Source: Vitis vinifera
Taxonomy: Eukaryota > Streptophyta > Magnoliopsida > Vitales > Vitaceae
NCBI RefSeq assembly: GCF_030704535.1
Contig: NC_081812.1
Span: 17,927,501 to 17,991,500 of the forward strand
Direction: 5' to 3'
DNA: 64,000 nucleotides
The notes beneath the pieces were generated by a model. That model ran no database searches and was not told the origin of the DNA. It was given only the letters and a program-made list of their open reading frames with translations. The stretch's first letter is position 1. The number at the start of each line of letters is the position of its first letter. This document shows positions 10,230-19,966 of this stretch, one piece after another. The translations under genes and the position numbers were made by a program.

Positions 10230-13200
10230 CACTACAAGGAAAAAGGTATATGGTGACATTTATAACGAGTCACCATAATCATAGGGTGTCACTACAACAT
10301 AACGTCACCTTCTCCACTGACATCATAGAGGGTACCAATTGGTGACGTATTTGGAAGTGACACCAAAGTAGATAAATGGTGACCCATTCGGAAGTGACAC
10401 CATATATTTCTAGTGATGATAGGGTGTCACATTAAATACATCATCTTTGAGTTATGATGTCACATTAAATGCATCACCTTTGAGTTATGGTATCACATCA
10501 TTGTAAATTATTGTGGAAGATATGATTGGTTTTAGTTGTTGATTTTTGTAATGCTTATGAATTAATAAGATTAACATGTTTATATTTTGTCCATAAATAT
10601 AACAATCATATTATATTTAACTCATTTTTCTGTAATGTTTATGGAATAACTCATAATACATTAATCATCTAATAATATTTGTATACCAAATGTTCACAAA
10701 AGGATAGTACGTCCAACATATCAAACCCATCAAAACTAAAAAAGAAGAGTGAATACATACCAAAACATGATTCAGAAATGTTAAAGATCCCAAGATTCAT
10801 GTATACCTCCATTTCATAAGCATAAAACTGGCTAACCATAAAATGACATAAAAGTCTCATCTAAAAATCTAAATTTCTCAGTTGCAATTAAAGTAACGTT
10901 TATGTCCTATAACGTATGACATAAGATTTACATTTAAAAACCCAAAATCTTGTTGCCTTCTTCTTTTTTATTCTCCATTTCACCCTCCCAAGAGTGTATA
11001 CTTGCATTTCAAAATTTAATGAGTTTTAGAGATTTTTATTGAAGAAAATAAACATGGATCGATGTTATCATAAATGAACAAATCTAAGAACTATTTTTTT
11101 TTTCAAATAGAAACATTATTCAAAGAATAAGCATTACTATACAATACCTATGGAAAAATTCATGTAGTAGCTAAGGGACTCACCATGCATGGTGATCATG
11201 ATGCATGAACATGATTCATGATTAGTTGTAGCACAAAAGTAGCCCATTCTCCTCTAATTTCATCGAATTCTACTTGAGAATATGTTTTTTTTTTTTATCA
11301 CCAAACTGAAATCAAATAAGAAAATAACATTAAAATGCATAACATTTGGAGGCCTAAAACTATGTACAATTCATTAAATAAGTAATACCTTTGAAGCAAT
11401 AATTGTAGGATAAAAAATTATCTCTTTAATGAATCTCATAACAAAGTAGCCACATTCGAACCCTCCTTCTTGTCTTGGACACTAATCGATCAATTATAAA
11501 ATAACATTAGTACTCACATATATAAATGGTGCAAATGCATAAGCTAATGTGTAAAGAAAAATTTTTGGATGTCACCTGCACTAGTTGCTAAGATGGCTCC
11601 CTCTTAGATGTTTTCTTTGCAAATATTCGAAGAACCCTATGTAAATAAGTTCAATGGGTACATTTTTAAAATAGGTAAATGTTATATGTTTTAATATATA
11701 TAAATAATCAAAAAAATGTGTTTGAGGTGAATGTATTTTTTTATTTAAAAATAATACTATGAAAAATAATAGGAAGAACTTACATGTTTACGATGTCATT
11801 TAAGTCCTCACATGGTTTGTGATGCACAGGGTCAAGATAATGGACTATCATTTTCCTTGGCTCAAGCACTACCTAAATATAAACCCTTTAAGTCCTCATA
11901 TCTATTTCTATTAACAAAATATAAAAACTTTCCAAAACTCAACTACTTAAATATAAAAACAAAATCAAATAAAATATCTAACTAATTGGATTTTAGAAAC
12001 TAAATAAACTATAAATAAACTAAATATAAAAACTAAATAAAATATCTATGCCCATGAATTAATTGAATAGGATAGAAAGACACAGAGAGAACATGGTTAT
12101 GGTTATGATTTCCATCTTATCATCTCCCGTCAATACCACACATGCCCATTTTAAGGTTGGACACTACTTTTGTTGCTAGACTTGGAAAGGGAACTTCAAA
12201 ATTGAAAACATAAATAAACCCTTCTGTAAAAAAAAATAACATTAAAATATAATTGAGCATTAAAATATTTACTCTCTTTCATCACTTTCATTTGAATATT
12301 AATAATCTCTTATTGAGATAGATACTTACAATTTAACAAAATAGAATTTCCTAATAATAAAAAATATAAAAATTTCTATTTCTATTAACAAAATATAAAA
12401 ACTTTCCAAAACTCAACTACTTAAATATAAAAACAAAATCAAATAAAATATCTAGCTAATTGGATTTTAGAAACTAAATAAACTATAAATAAACTAAATA
12501 AAATATCTATGCCCATGGATTAATTGAATAGGATAGAAAGACAAAGAGAGAACATGGTTATGGTTATTATTTCCATCTTATCATCTCCCGTCAATACCAC
12601 ACATGCCCATTTTAAGGTTGGACACTACTTTTGTTGCTAGACTTGGAAAGGGAACTTCAAAATTGAAAACATAAATAAACCCTTATGTAAAAAAAAATAA
12701 CATTAAAATATAATTGAGCATTAAAATATTTACTCTCTTTTATCACTTTCATTTGAATATTAATAATCTCTTATTGAGATAGATACTTACAATTTAACAA
12801 AATAGAATTTCCTAATAATAAAAAATATAAAAATTTCTATTTCTATTAACAAAATATAAAAACTTTCCAAAACTCAACTACTTAAATATAAAAACAAAAT
12901 AAAATAAAATATCTAGCTAATTGGATTTTAGAAACTAAATAAACTATAAATAAACTAAATATAAAAACTAAATAAAATATCTATGCCCATGAATTAATTG
13001 AAGATGATAGAAAGATACAGAGAGAACATGGCTATGGTTATGATTTCCATCTTATCATCTCCCGTCAATACCACACATGCCCATTTTAAGGTTGGACACT
13101 ACTTTTGTTGCTGGACTTGGAAAGGGAACTTCAAAATTGAAAACACAAATAAACCCTTATGTAAAAAAAAATAACATTAAAATATAATTGAGCCTTAAAA

Positions 13201-14372
13201 TATTTACTCTCTTTCATCACTTTCATTTGAATATTAATAATCTCTTATTGAGATAGATACTTACAATTTAACAAAATAGAAATTCCTAATAATAAAAAAT
13301 ATAAAATTTCTATTTCTATTAACAAAATATAAAAACTTTCCAAAACTCAACTACTTAAATATAAAAATAAAATCAAATAAAATATCTAGCTAATTGGATT
13401 TTAGAAACTAAATAAACTTAATATAAAAACTAAATAAAATATCTATGGCCATGAATTAATTGAAGAGGATAGAAAGACACAGAGAGAACATGGCTATGGT
13501 TATGATTTCCATCTTATCATCTCCCGTCAAAACCACACATGCCTTCCCGGATTGGTCCTTTTGGGGTTGGATACTCTCAACGAAATTCTATATCTCATTC
13601 CCACTTAGATACAAACAGAAAAATCATTCTTTTTTTTTCCTCTCTCGTTTTTTAGAAAGGATGAAGATTATGTGATAATAAATCTCAAAAAAATTATGTA
13701 CCTGTCATTCTCACACAAATACATATTAAAAATCATTCATTTTTTCCTGTTTTTCACTTTTTTTTAAAGACTTGATCATGTGTTTGGTTTAGATTAAAAA
13801 ATCAAAATCTACAGTTTTTTCTTCTATGTTAGAAGATTAAACCTAAATTTTTTTTCCCTACAACTCAAGAAAACACAATTCACAAAAACCTTAATACAAA
13901 GATGTTGAAACAAATAATATAATGACATTAATAAAAGAAAAAAAATGATAGATCCAAGAGATTTTGGGTTACCTGGGAGTCCACAAAGTGAAGAATGTCC
14001 GTTGTGAGCGTGTTGACTATGGATGGGTGAGAGAAAAGGTTGAAGAAGATCATGATTTTATATATAGGATTTATATATTGAGATTTTTTGGATTGTGGGT
14101 GAAATATGGAAACAATGGGATTTTTATATAGTATCCATCATTATTAATTCTAAAAGTGGGCTCATTAAGTTATAATATCTAAAAAAATTTATTTTATATG
14201 ATGTCACTTCCTAAAAAATGACACTATAAATATAAAATTAATATCATCTAACTACCTCAATTGAAGATTTTTTATATGATGTGTCACCTTTATTAATTAT
14301 AAACCCTATGGTGTCATTATTTTAAAAGTGACACCGTAAATAGTGACACCATAAACTATTTTTGTAGTAGTG
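10230..14372. mobile_element. CACTA (En/Spm-type) non-autonomous transposon
   Basis: The element is 4143 bp. It starts CACTACAAGGAAAAAGG and its inverted right end starts CACTACTACAAAAATAG, the family's diagnostic CACTA termini. The 3-bp target duplication AAT lies at 10227-10229 and 14373-14375. Subterminal repeats of the form TGGTGACA/GGTGTCAC crowd both ends (10250-10500 and 14200-14350), as expected for transposase binding. No transposase-like frame is visible. The interior carries about 465-bp tandem repeats. It interrupts the TRS120 fragment, so it is younger than the composite around it. Confidence 0.9.
11890..13545. repeat. About 465-bp tandem repeat, about 3.5 copies, inside the CACTA element
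   Basis: The marker ATGCCCATGAATTAATTG or close variants recurs at about 12049, 12509, 12984 and 13445, giving periods near 460, 475 and 461 bp. The copies differ by few substitutions. Each contains a conserved part with GAGAACATGGTTATGGTTATG and TCATCTCCCGTCAATACC, which might be old captured coding DNA, but no frame is open across a unit. Confidence 0.8.
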
Positions 14373-14375
14373 AAT

Positions 14376-14782
14376 GCAGTAGTATAATGGGCATTGGCAT
14401 CAGCAGGTGATCCAGCCAGTAAACAACAGTCACCTATAGTCCTCTGTGCTCGCTCTCTTACTGCCGTTCTCTAGCTGAGAGTCACCGGGGCAAAACCCGA
14501 AGCAGCGCTGGACCAGCGCGGAGGAGTAACCCTTACAGACGGCGGCGAACTGATCAACAACGGCGTCAAGATTGGGTGAGGAGGGGCAGTGACAAAGGCC
14601 GATGACAGCGAGAATATTGCGATTGGACTGGAAATCCTCCCAGGGACTGGGCGGTGAGCCGCCAAGCATGAACTTGAAGCGAAGGCTACCGGAGTCCCAA
14701 GGCTGATTGGAGAAGGGGCCCTTCTGGTGCTCTGTGTAGAAGGAACTGATGGTGGAGAGTGAAATGATGCAGTGGCGGAGTA
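14376..14782 (-). pseudogene. TRS120: TRS120 (TRAPPII subunit) fragment, first part
   Basis: Minus-strand translation gives ISLSTISSFYTEHQKGPFS, then FMLGGSPPSPWEDFQSNRN and VIGLCHCPSSPNLDAVVDQF, the N-terminal region of plant TRS120. Near 14430 it skips internal sequence of the normal protein and resumes at CCLLAGSPADANAHY, so an internal piece is deleted. It is then cut by the CACTA element at 14372. Upstream it is fused to the LAZ1-like piece at 14782. The DNA is GC-richer than its surroundings, as expected for captured exons. Confidence 0.85.
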
Positions 14783-15150
14783 GTCCCGAATTATTTGGCA
14801 GTTGAAGGCAGCATTGGAGTCCAACAGTGACAAAAACGATTCCAGTGCATACACAGGGACCATCAAAATGAGTCCAATTAGCAACTTCTGCTCCTCAGGC
14901 TGATCATAAGCAGCTAGGTGCTCGACAATAAGATACATGGACAGCACAAAAGCAACAAGCACGAATATGCTTGCACTAGAGATTGCCCTGCTGTAGACTG
15001 ATGGAGGCTTTGCATCAAGATCTAGTAACCGCGTTTTCCCTCCGATGCCGGAGCCACCATCTCCGGCTGACTGTTTTGACTCAGGGCTGGAAGGTTCTGC
15101 CTCAGCAACTGCTTGTGCAGCAACAACAACAAATTCATGAGCAGTCATGC
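14783..15150 (-). pseudogene. LAZ1/TMEM184-like (DUF300, OSTalpha family) fragment
   Basis: Minus-strand residues include two hydrophobic segments (ASIFVLVAFVLSMYLIV and LLIGLILMVPVYALESFL) followed by SLLDSNAAFNCQIIRD, the conserved block of plant LAZ1-homologue seven-helix proteins. Only about the first third of a family protein (about 120 residues) is present, preceded by a short alanine-rich N-terminus beginning MTAHEFVV. After IIRD the sequence switches directly to TRS120 in a different frame, so no native C-terminus follows. Confidence 0.75.
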
Positions 15151-15163
15151 TCCTTCAGCACTT

Positions 15164-15363
15164 GTGATATATCTTCGGATCCGCCTTCAATCCGCCCCTA
15201 ATAATGGTCAAAACGATCTGAAACTCAGCATTGTCGGTGGAGGAGGGGTCCGGAAACCTGCCGCTCTTGACGTACTCCTCCTCAGACTTGACCTCCTCGT
15301 GGATCAACAAGGTAGCATCGCCGCCGTCGTCCACGATGAGATAAGGGCCGCCACCGAGAATAA
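15164..15363 (-). pseudogene. SAHH: S-adenosyl-L-homocysteine hydrolase fragment
   Basis: Minus-strand translation contains LIVDDGGDATLLIHE, then the linker EEEYVKSGRFPDPSSTDNAEF and QIVLTIIRGGLKADP, characteristic of plant S-adenosylhomocysteine hydrolase (an internal stretch upstream of the NAD-binding domain). About 65 residues are present out of a normal protein of nearly 490. A stop follows at once, then the LAZ1-like piece begins. It is the outermost recognised fragment of the captured series. Confidence 0.82.
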
Positions 15364-16166
15364 AGAGTAAACAACAATGAAGCAAGGACCAAAACAGAGT
15401 ATAAAATGAACCCCCCAGAAAACAATGACCCGAGCCCCGTCTTATATTGAAGTCATAGGGCTTATGTATGGGTGGAAAAAGAAACCAGATGGAAACGAGA
15501 TTCAAACCAAATGGAGACTAGATTCAAGGATATCACTCAAACACACAAAGGAGAGCAAAAGAAGAATTCTCATTCTAAAATCAAACTTCACATGAAGAAC
15601 AGGGAGTGGATATAGTACAACACAGTCACAACAACCAAAAAAACATCAATGGCAATCTAAATATGGTCTAGCAAACGTACCTGAGAACGTTCCCTCTCTT
15701 TCTTTTGTTTCAGCTCCTTGTTGCCTTTCCCTCTCCTCTCTGTTCTCTTTTTCCAGAAAAATCTCTGTTTTCTCAGCTTGCCTCTCAAGAATGTCTCCCT
15801 CTAAGCTCTCCGAGACTCACCTCTCTGCAACCAGAAATCCCTACCCTCTGCAACTCCTCTCTGCCAGCCTCAAAAACCACCTCCTGTCAAAATATCTCCA
15901 GCCAGCACCTAAAAAGCATCCTTTCTGCCAACTTCCTCACTCTCTCATCCGCTCCTCCTCTGAAAAAATCCGCAACCAAATCACCACCCCCTGCACTCAC
16001 TAACGACCTGCAGCTTTTAGAATATACAGGTGTCCAACCCTGATTTGTTCTTCAATTCCACTACTATAGCAGCCATCCATGAGCCGACAAGTGGCTCATT
16101 GAGAGGCGCCCACCTGGTAAAAATGAGTTGCTGGGATATGACAAAAACCGAGCCCCAAGGTCTACA
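15364..16166. other. Right flank and terminus of the composite element
   Basis: Pyrimidine-rich sequence (15690-15990) contains, on the minus strand, a plausible donor CAG-GTACGT near 15680 and could be a 5' leader for the fused fragments. From about 16040 it resembles LTR-type terminal sequence and ends GAGCCCCAAGGTCTACA. No gene is recognised; the plus-strand open frames here have low-complexity Ser/Leu/Pro composition. Confidence 0.4.
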
Positions 16167-17019
16167 CTATCATTATAATTTTCTTAACAAATATTTTTTA
16201 ATATCATTTATATGATAATTAAATATTAAAAATATATCATTATTTATTTTACATTATTGGATGTATTTGAATTAAATAAATTGTAGTTTAAATGTTCAAT
16301 ATATCATCATTTATCTTATTAATCTTATTTTAAAAAATTACTATCACTTCACTTTTAAATTTTTTTTATCTATCATTTTAATTTTATTTAATTTTGAATG
16401 TTTTTATTTTAAAATATTTAAAATATAAATTTATTTTAAAATACTAAAATATTAAAAAATAATAATTAAGTTGTAATATTTTATATATTAAATTTAATTT
16501 GATTAGATAAATAATAAATTATTAATATCAATATATCACTTCTTACAGATATTTTTCTCTTTAACCATACCTATATCAATTACAATTAAAAAAATAACTT
16601 TAACATGTGCATTTTTATTTATTTTATCATTTTTTACAGTTTCTCCAAATATTTTTATGAATTTTGAATAATTTTCAGGGATATTTTTTTCAAAATATTT
16701 ATAAGTTATAGTAGGGAATTTGAATTTCGAATTTTCAAATTTTAGTTGTTTAATTTAATAGATTTAGTTCCTTGATTTTAACAACTTTCTTATAAGGAGG
16801 TTTTACCAAAGGATACATATTTTTATTTATTCACTTATCAATTTATTTATCAATTTTGAAGATCAAATGATAATGTAATCCACTAAAATTTTTATATATA
16901 CGGAAGGATTAAAACAACTTGCTACTATTATATTTTTCAGGTAGGGGTGGAATTTTTGAGAAATATTACATACACCTAACCTATGAATACTTAAAAGCAT
17001 GGATGACGTTGTGGGGAAA
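16167..17019. other. AT-rich flank between composite and foldback element
   Basis: No gene. It continues the flank interrupted at 8438 and matches 3598-3957 and 20512-20950. The part from about 16650 matches 24720-25080. Confidence 0.6.
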
Positions 17020-18243
17020 GAGTTTTGGGGCAAAATGGTCATTTCATGTAAACAAATATAACCTTTAGCTCCCTTCCAAAGCTTATGTTCAAACTAACCC
17101 CTTTATTGCTACATAAAAGTCTTGTTGGTTTTTTTTTTTTTTTTTTCTCAAAGAAAATTTTGAACTGAAGCCTCAATTACCGATGAGACTTCATTTCTGA
17201 ACTAAAGCCTCAATGCCAATTGAGGCTTTAGTTATTTTTATTTATTTTTACTTTAAAATATTAAATTATAAATTATTATTGAAATTAAAAATTTATACTT
17301 TAATAATAAAAATTTATATATTTAAACTTAAAATCTTATATTATTTTAATAAAAATAATTTGATAAATATAATAATAAATGAATATTTTATTTATCAATA
17401 AATTAACAAATTTAAAATATTAAAGTTATATTGCATATAAATAAGATATAAAATTATATAATTTATTAATTTAAGATATTTAATTTATTGTATTTTTAAT
17501 ATATTAATTTATTTGTATTTTGACAAATATTGAAATAAAAGTATAAGTTATTTGTACACACAATATATATGCTTTGAAGATATGTTTTGAAATTAGTTAA
17601 AAAAATTAATAAGAAAAAGTCTATAACAAAATCTAATTTTTATTAGTTTCATCAAAGTCACAAAAAAAAATACCTATTAAACATTTATATAGTGAAAAAA
17701 AACCTCTCGTCCCTAATCATAACAGGTATTACATGTGATAGAACTTAAATTAATAAATTATATAATTTTATATCTTATTTATATGTAATATAACTTTATT
17801 ATTATAAGATTATTAATTTATTGATAAATAAAATATTCAATTATTTTTATATTTATCAATTTATCTTTATTCAAGTAATATTAGATTTTTAAGTTTAAAT
17901 ATATGAATTTTTATTTTTAAAATATATGTTTTTAATTTCAATAATATTTTAAAATTTAATATTTTTAATTAAATTTTAAACTAAAAATAATAACAATAAT
18001 AACTAAAACCTTAATTGACAATTAAGGTTTTAGTTCAAAAGTGACGTCTTAGTTGACAATTGAAATTTTAATTAAAAAATAAAACCTCAATTGACAATTG
18101 AAGTTTTAACTTAATTTTTTTTATAAATAATATTACGATATGATTCTTATATGACAATAAAGAGGTTAGTTTGAGCGTAAGTTTTGAAATGTGACTAAAA
18201 GTTATATTTGTTTACATGAAAAGATGATTTTGCCCCAAAACTC
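17020..18243. mobile_element. Long foldback (inverted-repeat) element
   Basis: Inverted arms of roughly 450-500 bp (about 17020-17475 and 17745-18243) face each other across about 270 bp. The ends read GAGTTTTGGGGCAAAAT and the inverse of ATTTTGCCCCAAAACTC. Smaller inverted units around CTCAATTGNCAATTGAG lie inside the arms. The paralogous flank at 1066-1110 lacks the element. I could not identify a clean target duplication. A transcript through it would form a long hairpin. No protein is encoded. Confidence 0.7.
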
Positions 18244-18830
18244 CTTAAGAAAATTATCTTATCCGCATGTCACATTCAAAATAGAATACCCTATTAAAAA
18301 AAATTGGTAGAAGTTGATATGAGTTGTGAAAGTTTCATCCACTTAACCTAACCTAGCATGCTTCAATGCACGAGATCTCCTTACAAAGATCCTAATAATT
18401 ATTTTGATTATATACATCTATTTGGTTTAGTTAAATTAATGAAAATGGATATTTTGGTATATGAAAGAGAGTAAAATCATAACACGGAGTAGAGAAAAAT
18501 GCATTTTCGAGGAATTTTTAGTAATCAACGTTGGTTAGGGGTTTAAATGAGACTAGGACCAGTCAAGAAAATAAAAATTAAAAGGGTGAGTTGGAAGCGA
18601 GTCAGGTGGTTGAACATCCAACACTAGTTTGACTTTTCTAAATTTTTAGGATAACGTAATGGGACATGGACTGATGAATGGTGTACTTTTATTACAAAAA
18701 ATTTCCATAAAACCTGGTTCGCAGTGTGAATTTCAGAATTCTGAGTTGGTTACAACATGAACAATGAACATGAGAACGTTGACAAAACTAGGTTAATTTA
18801 TTAGGAAACAGAATTAAGAAGGGATTGATT
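18244..18830. other. 3' flank of SDR gene 2
   Basis: No gene. The segment from 18571 is shared with the region downstream of gene 3 (28455 on), and from 18656 with gene 1 (3960 on). Confidence 0.6.
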
Positions 18831-19897
18831 TTAGTTTTGGGATGGATGGGTTGATGACAAGTGAGATTTAAATACCATTCCAGCAGAGGGATTAGTAATG
18901 CTGTAACCGCCATCCACCACCAAGTTGATCCCGCTAACGTACTTGGAGTCATCGCTCCCCAGATACAAGGCTGCCTCTGCGATGTCTTCCGCCTCTAACA
19001 CCGCACCTTTTAGGTTGGCCGCAGAGGAAACTAACTCTTCAACCTTCCTCTTCTCCATTATTCCCAATCCTTTCTGTAACATAGGTGTTGCCACTCCGAA
19101 CGGAGATATGCAATTAACTCTTATCCCATATTGTCCCAACTCCACACATAAGTTGTTGGCAAGTCCCACCACAGCATGCTTCGATGCCACATATGCATGT
19201 GAGATCTCCTCCGAAACAACTGAAGCCACACTTGACGTAAATATAATGCATCCTGTCTTAGCTGGAATCATAACTCTAGCGGCATGCTTAGCGGCCAAGA
19301 AGGCCCCATACACATTCACATCGAAAACCCTTTTAAAGTTTGTGTTATCAGAGAGTATGATTCTTGACTCCATTTCGCCATGGACGCCGGCGTTGCTGAA
19401 CATGATGTCGAGTTTCCCATATTTGGATATGGCAGTGTCGACGGCGTTTTGGACGTCGGAGTCACATGTTACATCGCAGTGGACATGGAAAACGGTTTCT
19501 GCGGGACCAATTTCTTGGCAAAGGGAGCGCCCAAGTTGGTCTTGGACATCTGCCACTATGACCTTGGCACCATGTTTCACAAATAACTTGGCAGTGCAGG
19601 CGCCTATGCCACTGGCTCCACCAGTTATTAGTGCCACTTTCCCTGCTAACCTGCAATTCAAACAAAGGAAACATTTCATCTTTTACATATTTCCATGTGA
19701 AATGAATTAATTACATAAGAAATATCTCGTACCGATATTCTCAAAATTATCACATAATGATATGAAATATATTTGTTTTAGAAGATTAAGTAGCCAGGAG
19801 TACCTGAATCTGTTAATCAAAAAATGAAGATCATAAGCAAATTAAAAGCCTAACTATCATCGGCTTACCTCTGGGTGAGGGGAATGGCAGCACTCAT
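18831..19897 (-). CDS. SDR110C short-chain dehydrogenase/reductase, gene 2
   Basis: Exon 1 is 19869-19897 (MSAAIPLTQ), exon 2 is 18831-19650, and the 218-bp GT-AG intron splits the Arg codon, giving about 282 residues. The SDR core is complete: TGGASGIG (19-26), D44, NAG (96-98), N122, S150, Y163, K167. It is nearly identical to gene 3 across exon 2 but has a different intron and upstream region, which it shares with the truncated copy at 5343-5668. The probable role is NAD-dependent oxidation of a small secondary-metabolite alcohol in the cytosol, with the substrate unknown. The TATA position reads TACAAA instead of TATAAA, and CACGTG lies in the 5' leader at 19903-19908, so its regulation may differ from its twins. 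Confidence 0.92.
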
Positions 19898-19960
19898 TTC
19901 TGCCACGTGATGAAGAAGAGGGAAATGTCTGGGCTATCTCTGCTTTATGTTGTCTATGCC

Positions 19961-19966
19961 TTTGTA
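19961..19966 (-). promoter_or_regulatory. Altered TATA box of SDR gene 2 (TACAAA)
   Basis: The truncated copy has TATAAA at the same place in otherwise matching promoter sequence; here the third base is C. This may lower or shift initiation. Confidence 0.5.

Larger units (their letters stand above)
8439..16166. mobile_element. Composite element carrying fragments of four host genes, TG...CA ends
   Basis: This 7728-bp insertion (about 3.6 kb without the nested CACTA element) has ends TGTGGACC and GGTCTACA. It is flanked by CTATT on the left and CTATC on the right. Two paralogous uninterrupted flanks (3594 and 20512) read CTATC once, so a 5-bp target duplication with one later change is likely. 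The left 830 bp and right 150 bp look like LTR-type terminal sequence, but the two ends are not copies of one another. The middle carries minus-strand pieces of four unrelated plant genes. It could be an LTR-type element or solo LTR that acquired gene fragments, or an LTR holding a Helitron or Pack-type insertion whose own ends I could not fix. No transposase or reverse transcriptase is present. Confidence 0.65.

Noticed and set aside
11890-13545. CRISPR-like array
   Set aside because: The repeats are about 465 bp, directly adjacent and within a plant CACTA transposon; no short repeat/spacer pattern exists anywhere in the window.
15705-16043. Plus-strand Ser/Leu/Pro-rich frame near the right end of the composite
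   Set aside because: Pyrimidine-rich leader-like DNA produces such frames by composition; overlapping frames are equally open.
17020-18243. Clean Mutator target duplication around the foldback element
   Set aside because: The flanks GTGGGGAAA and CTTAAGAAA share only their ends; I could not support a duplication.
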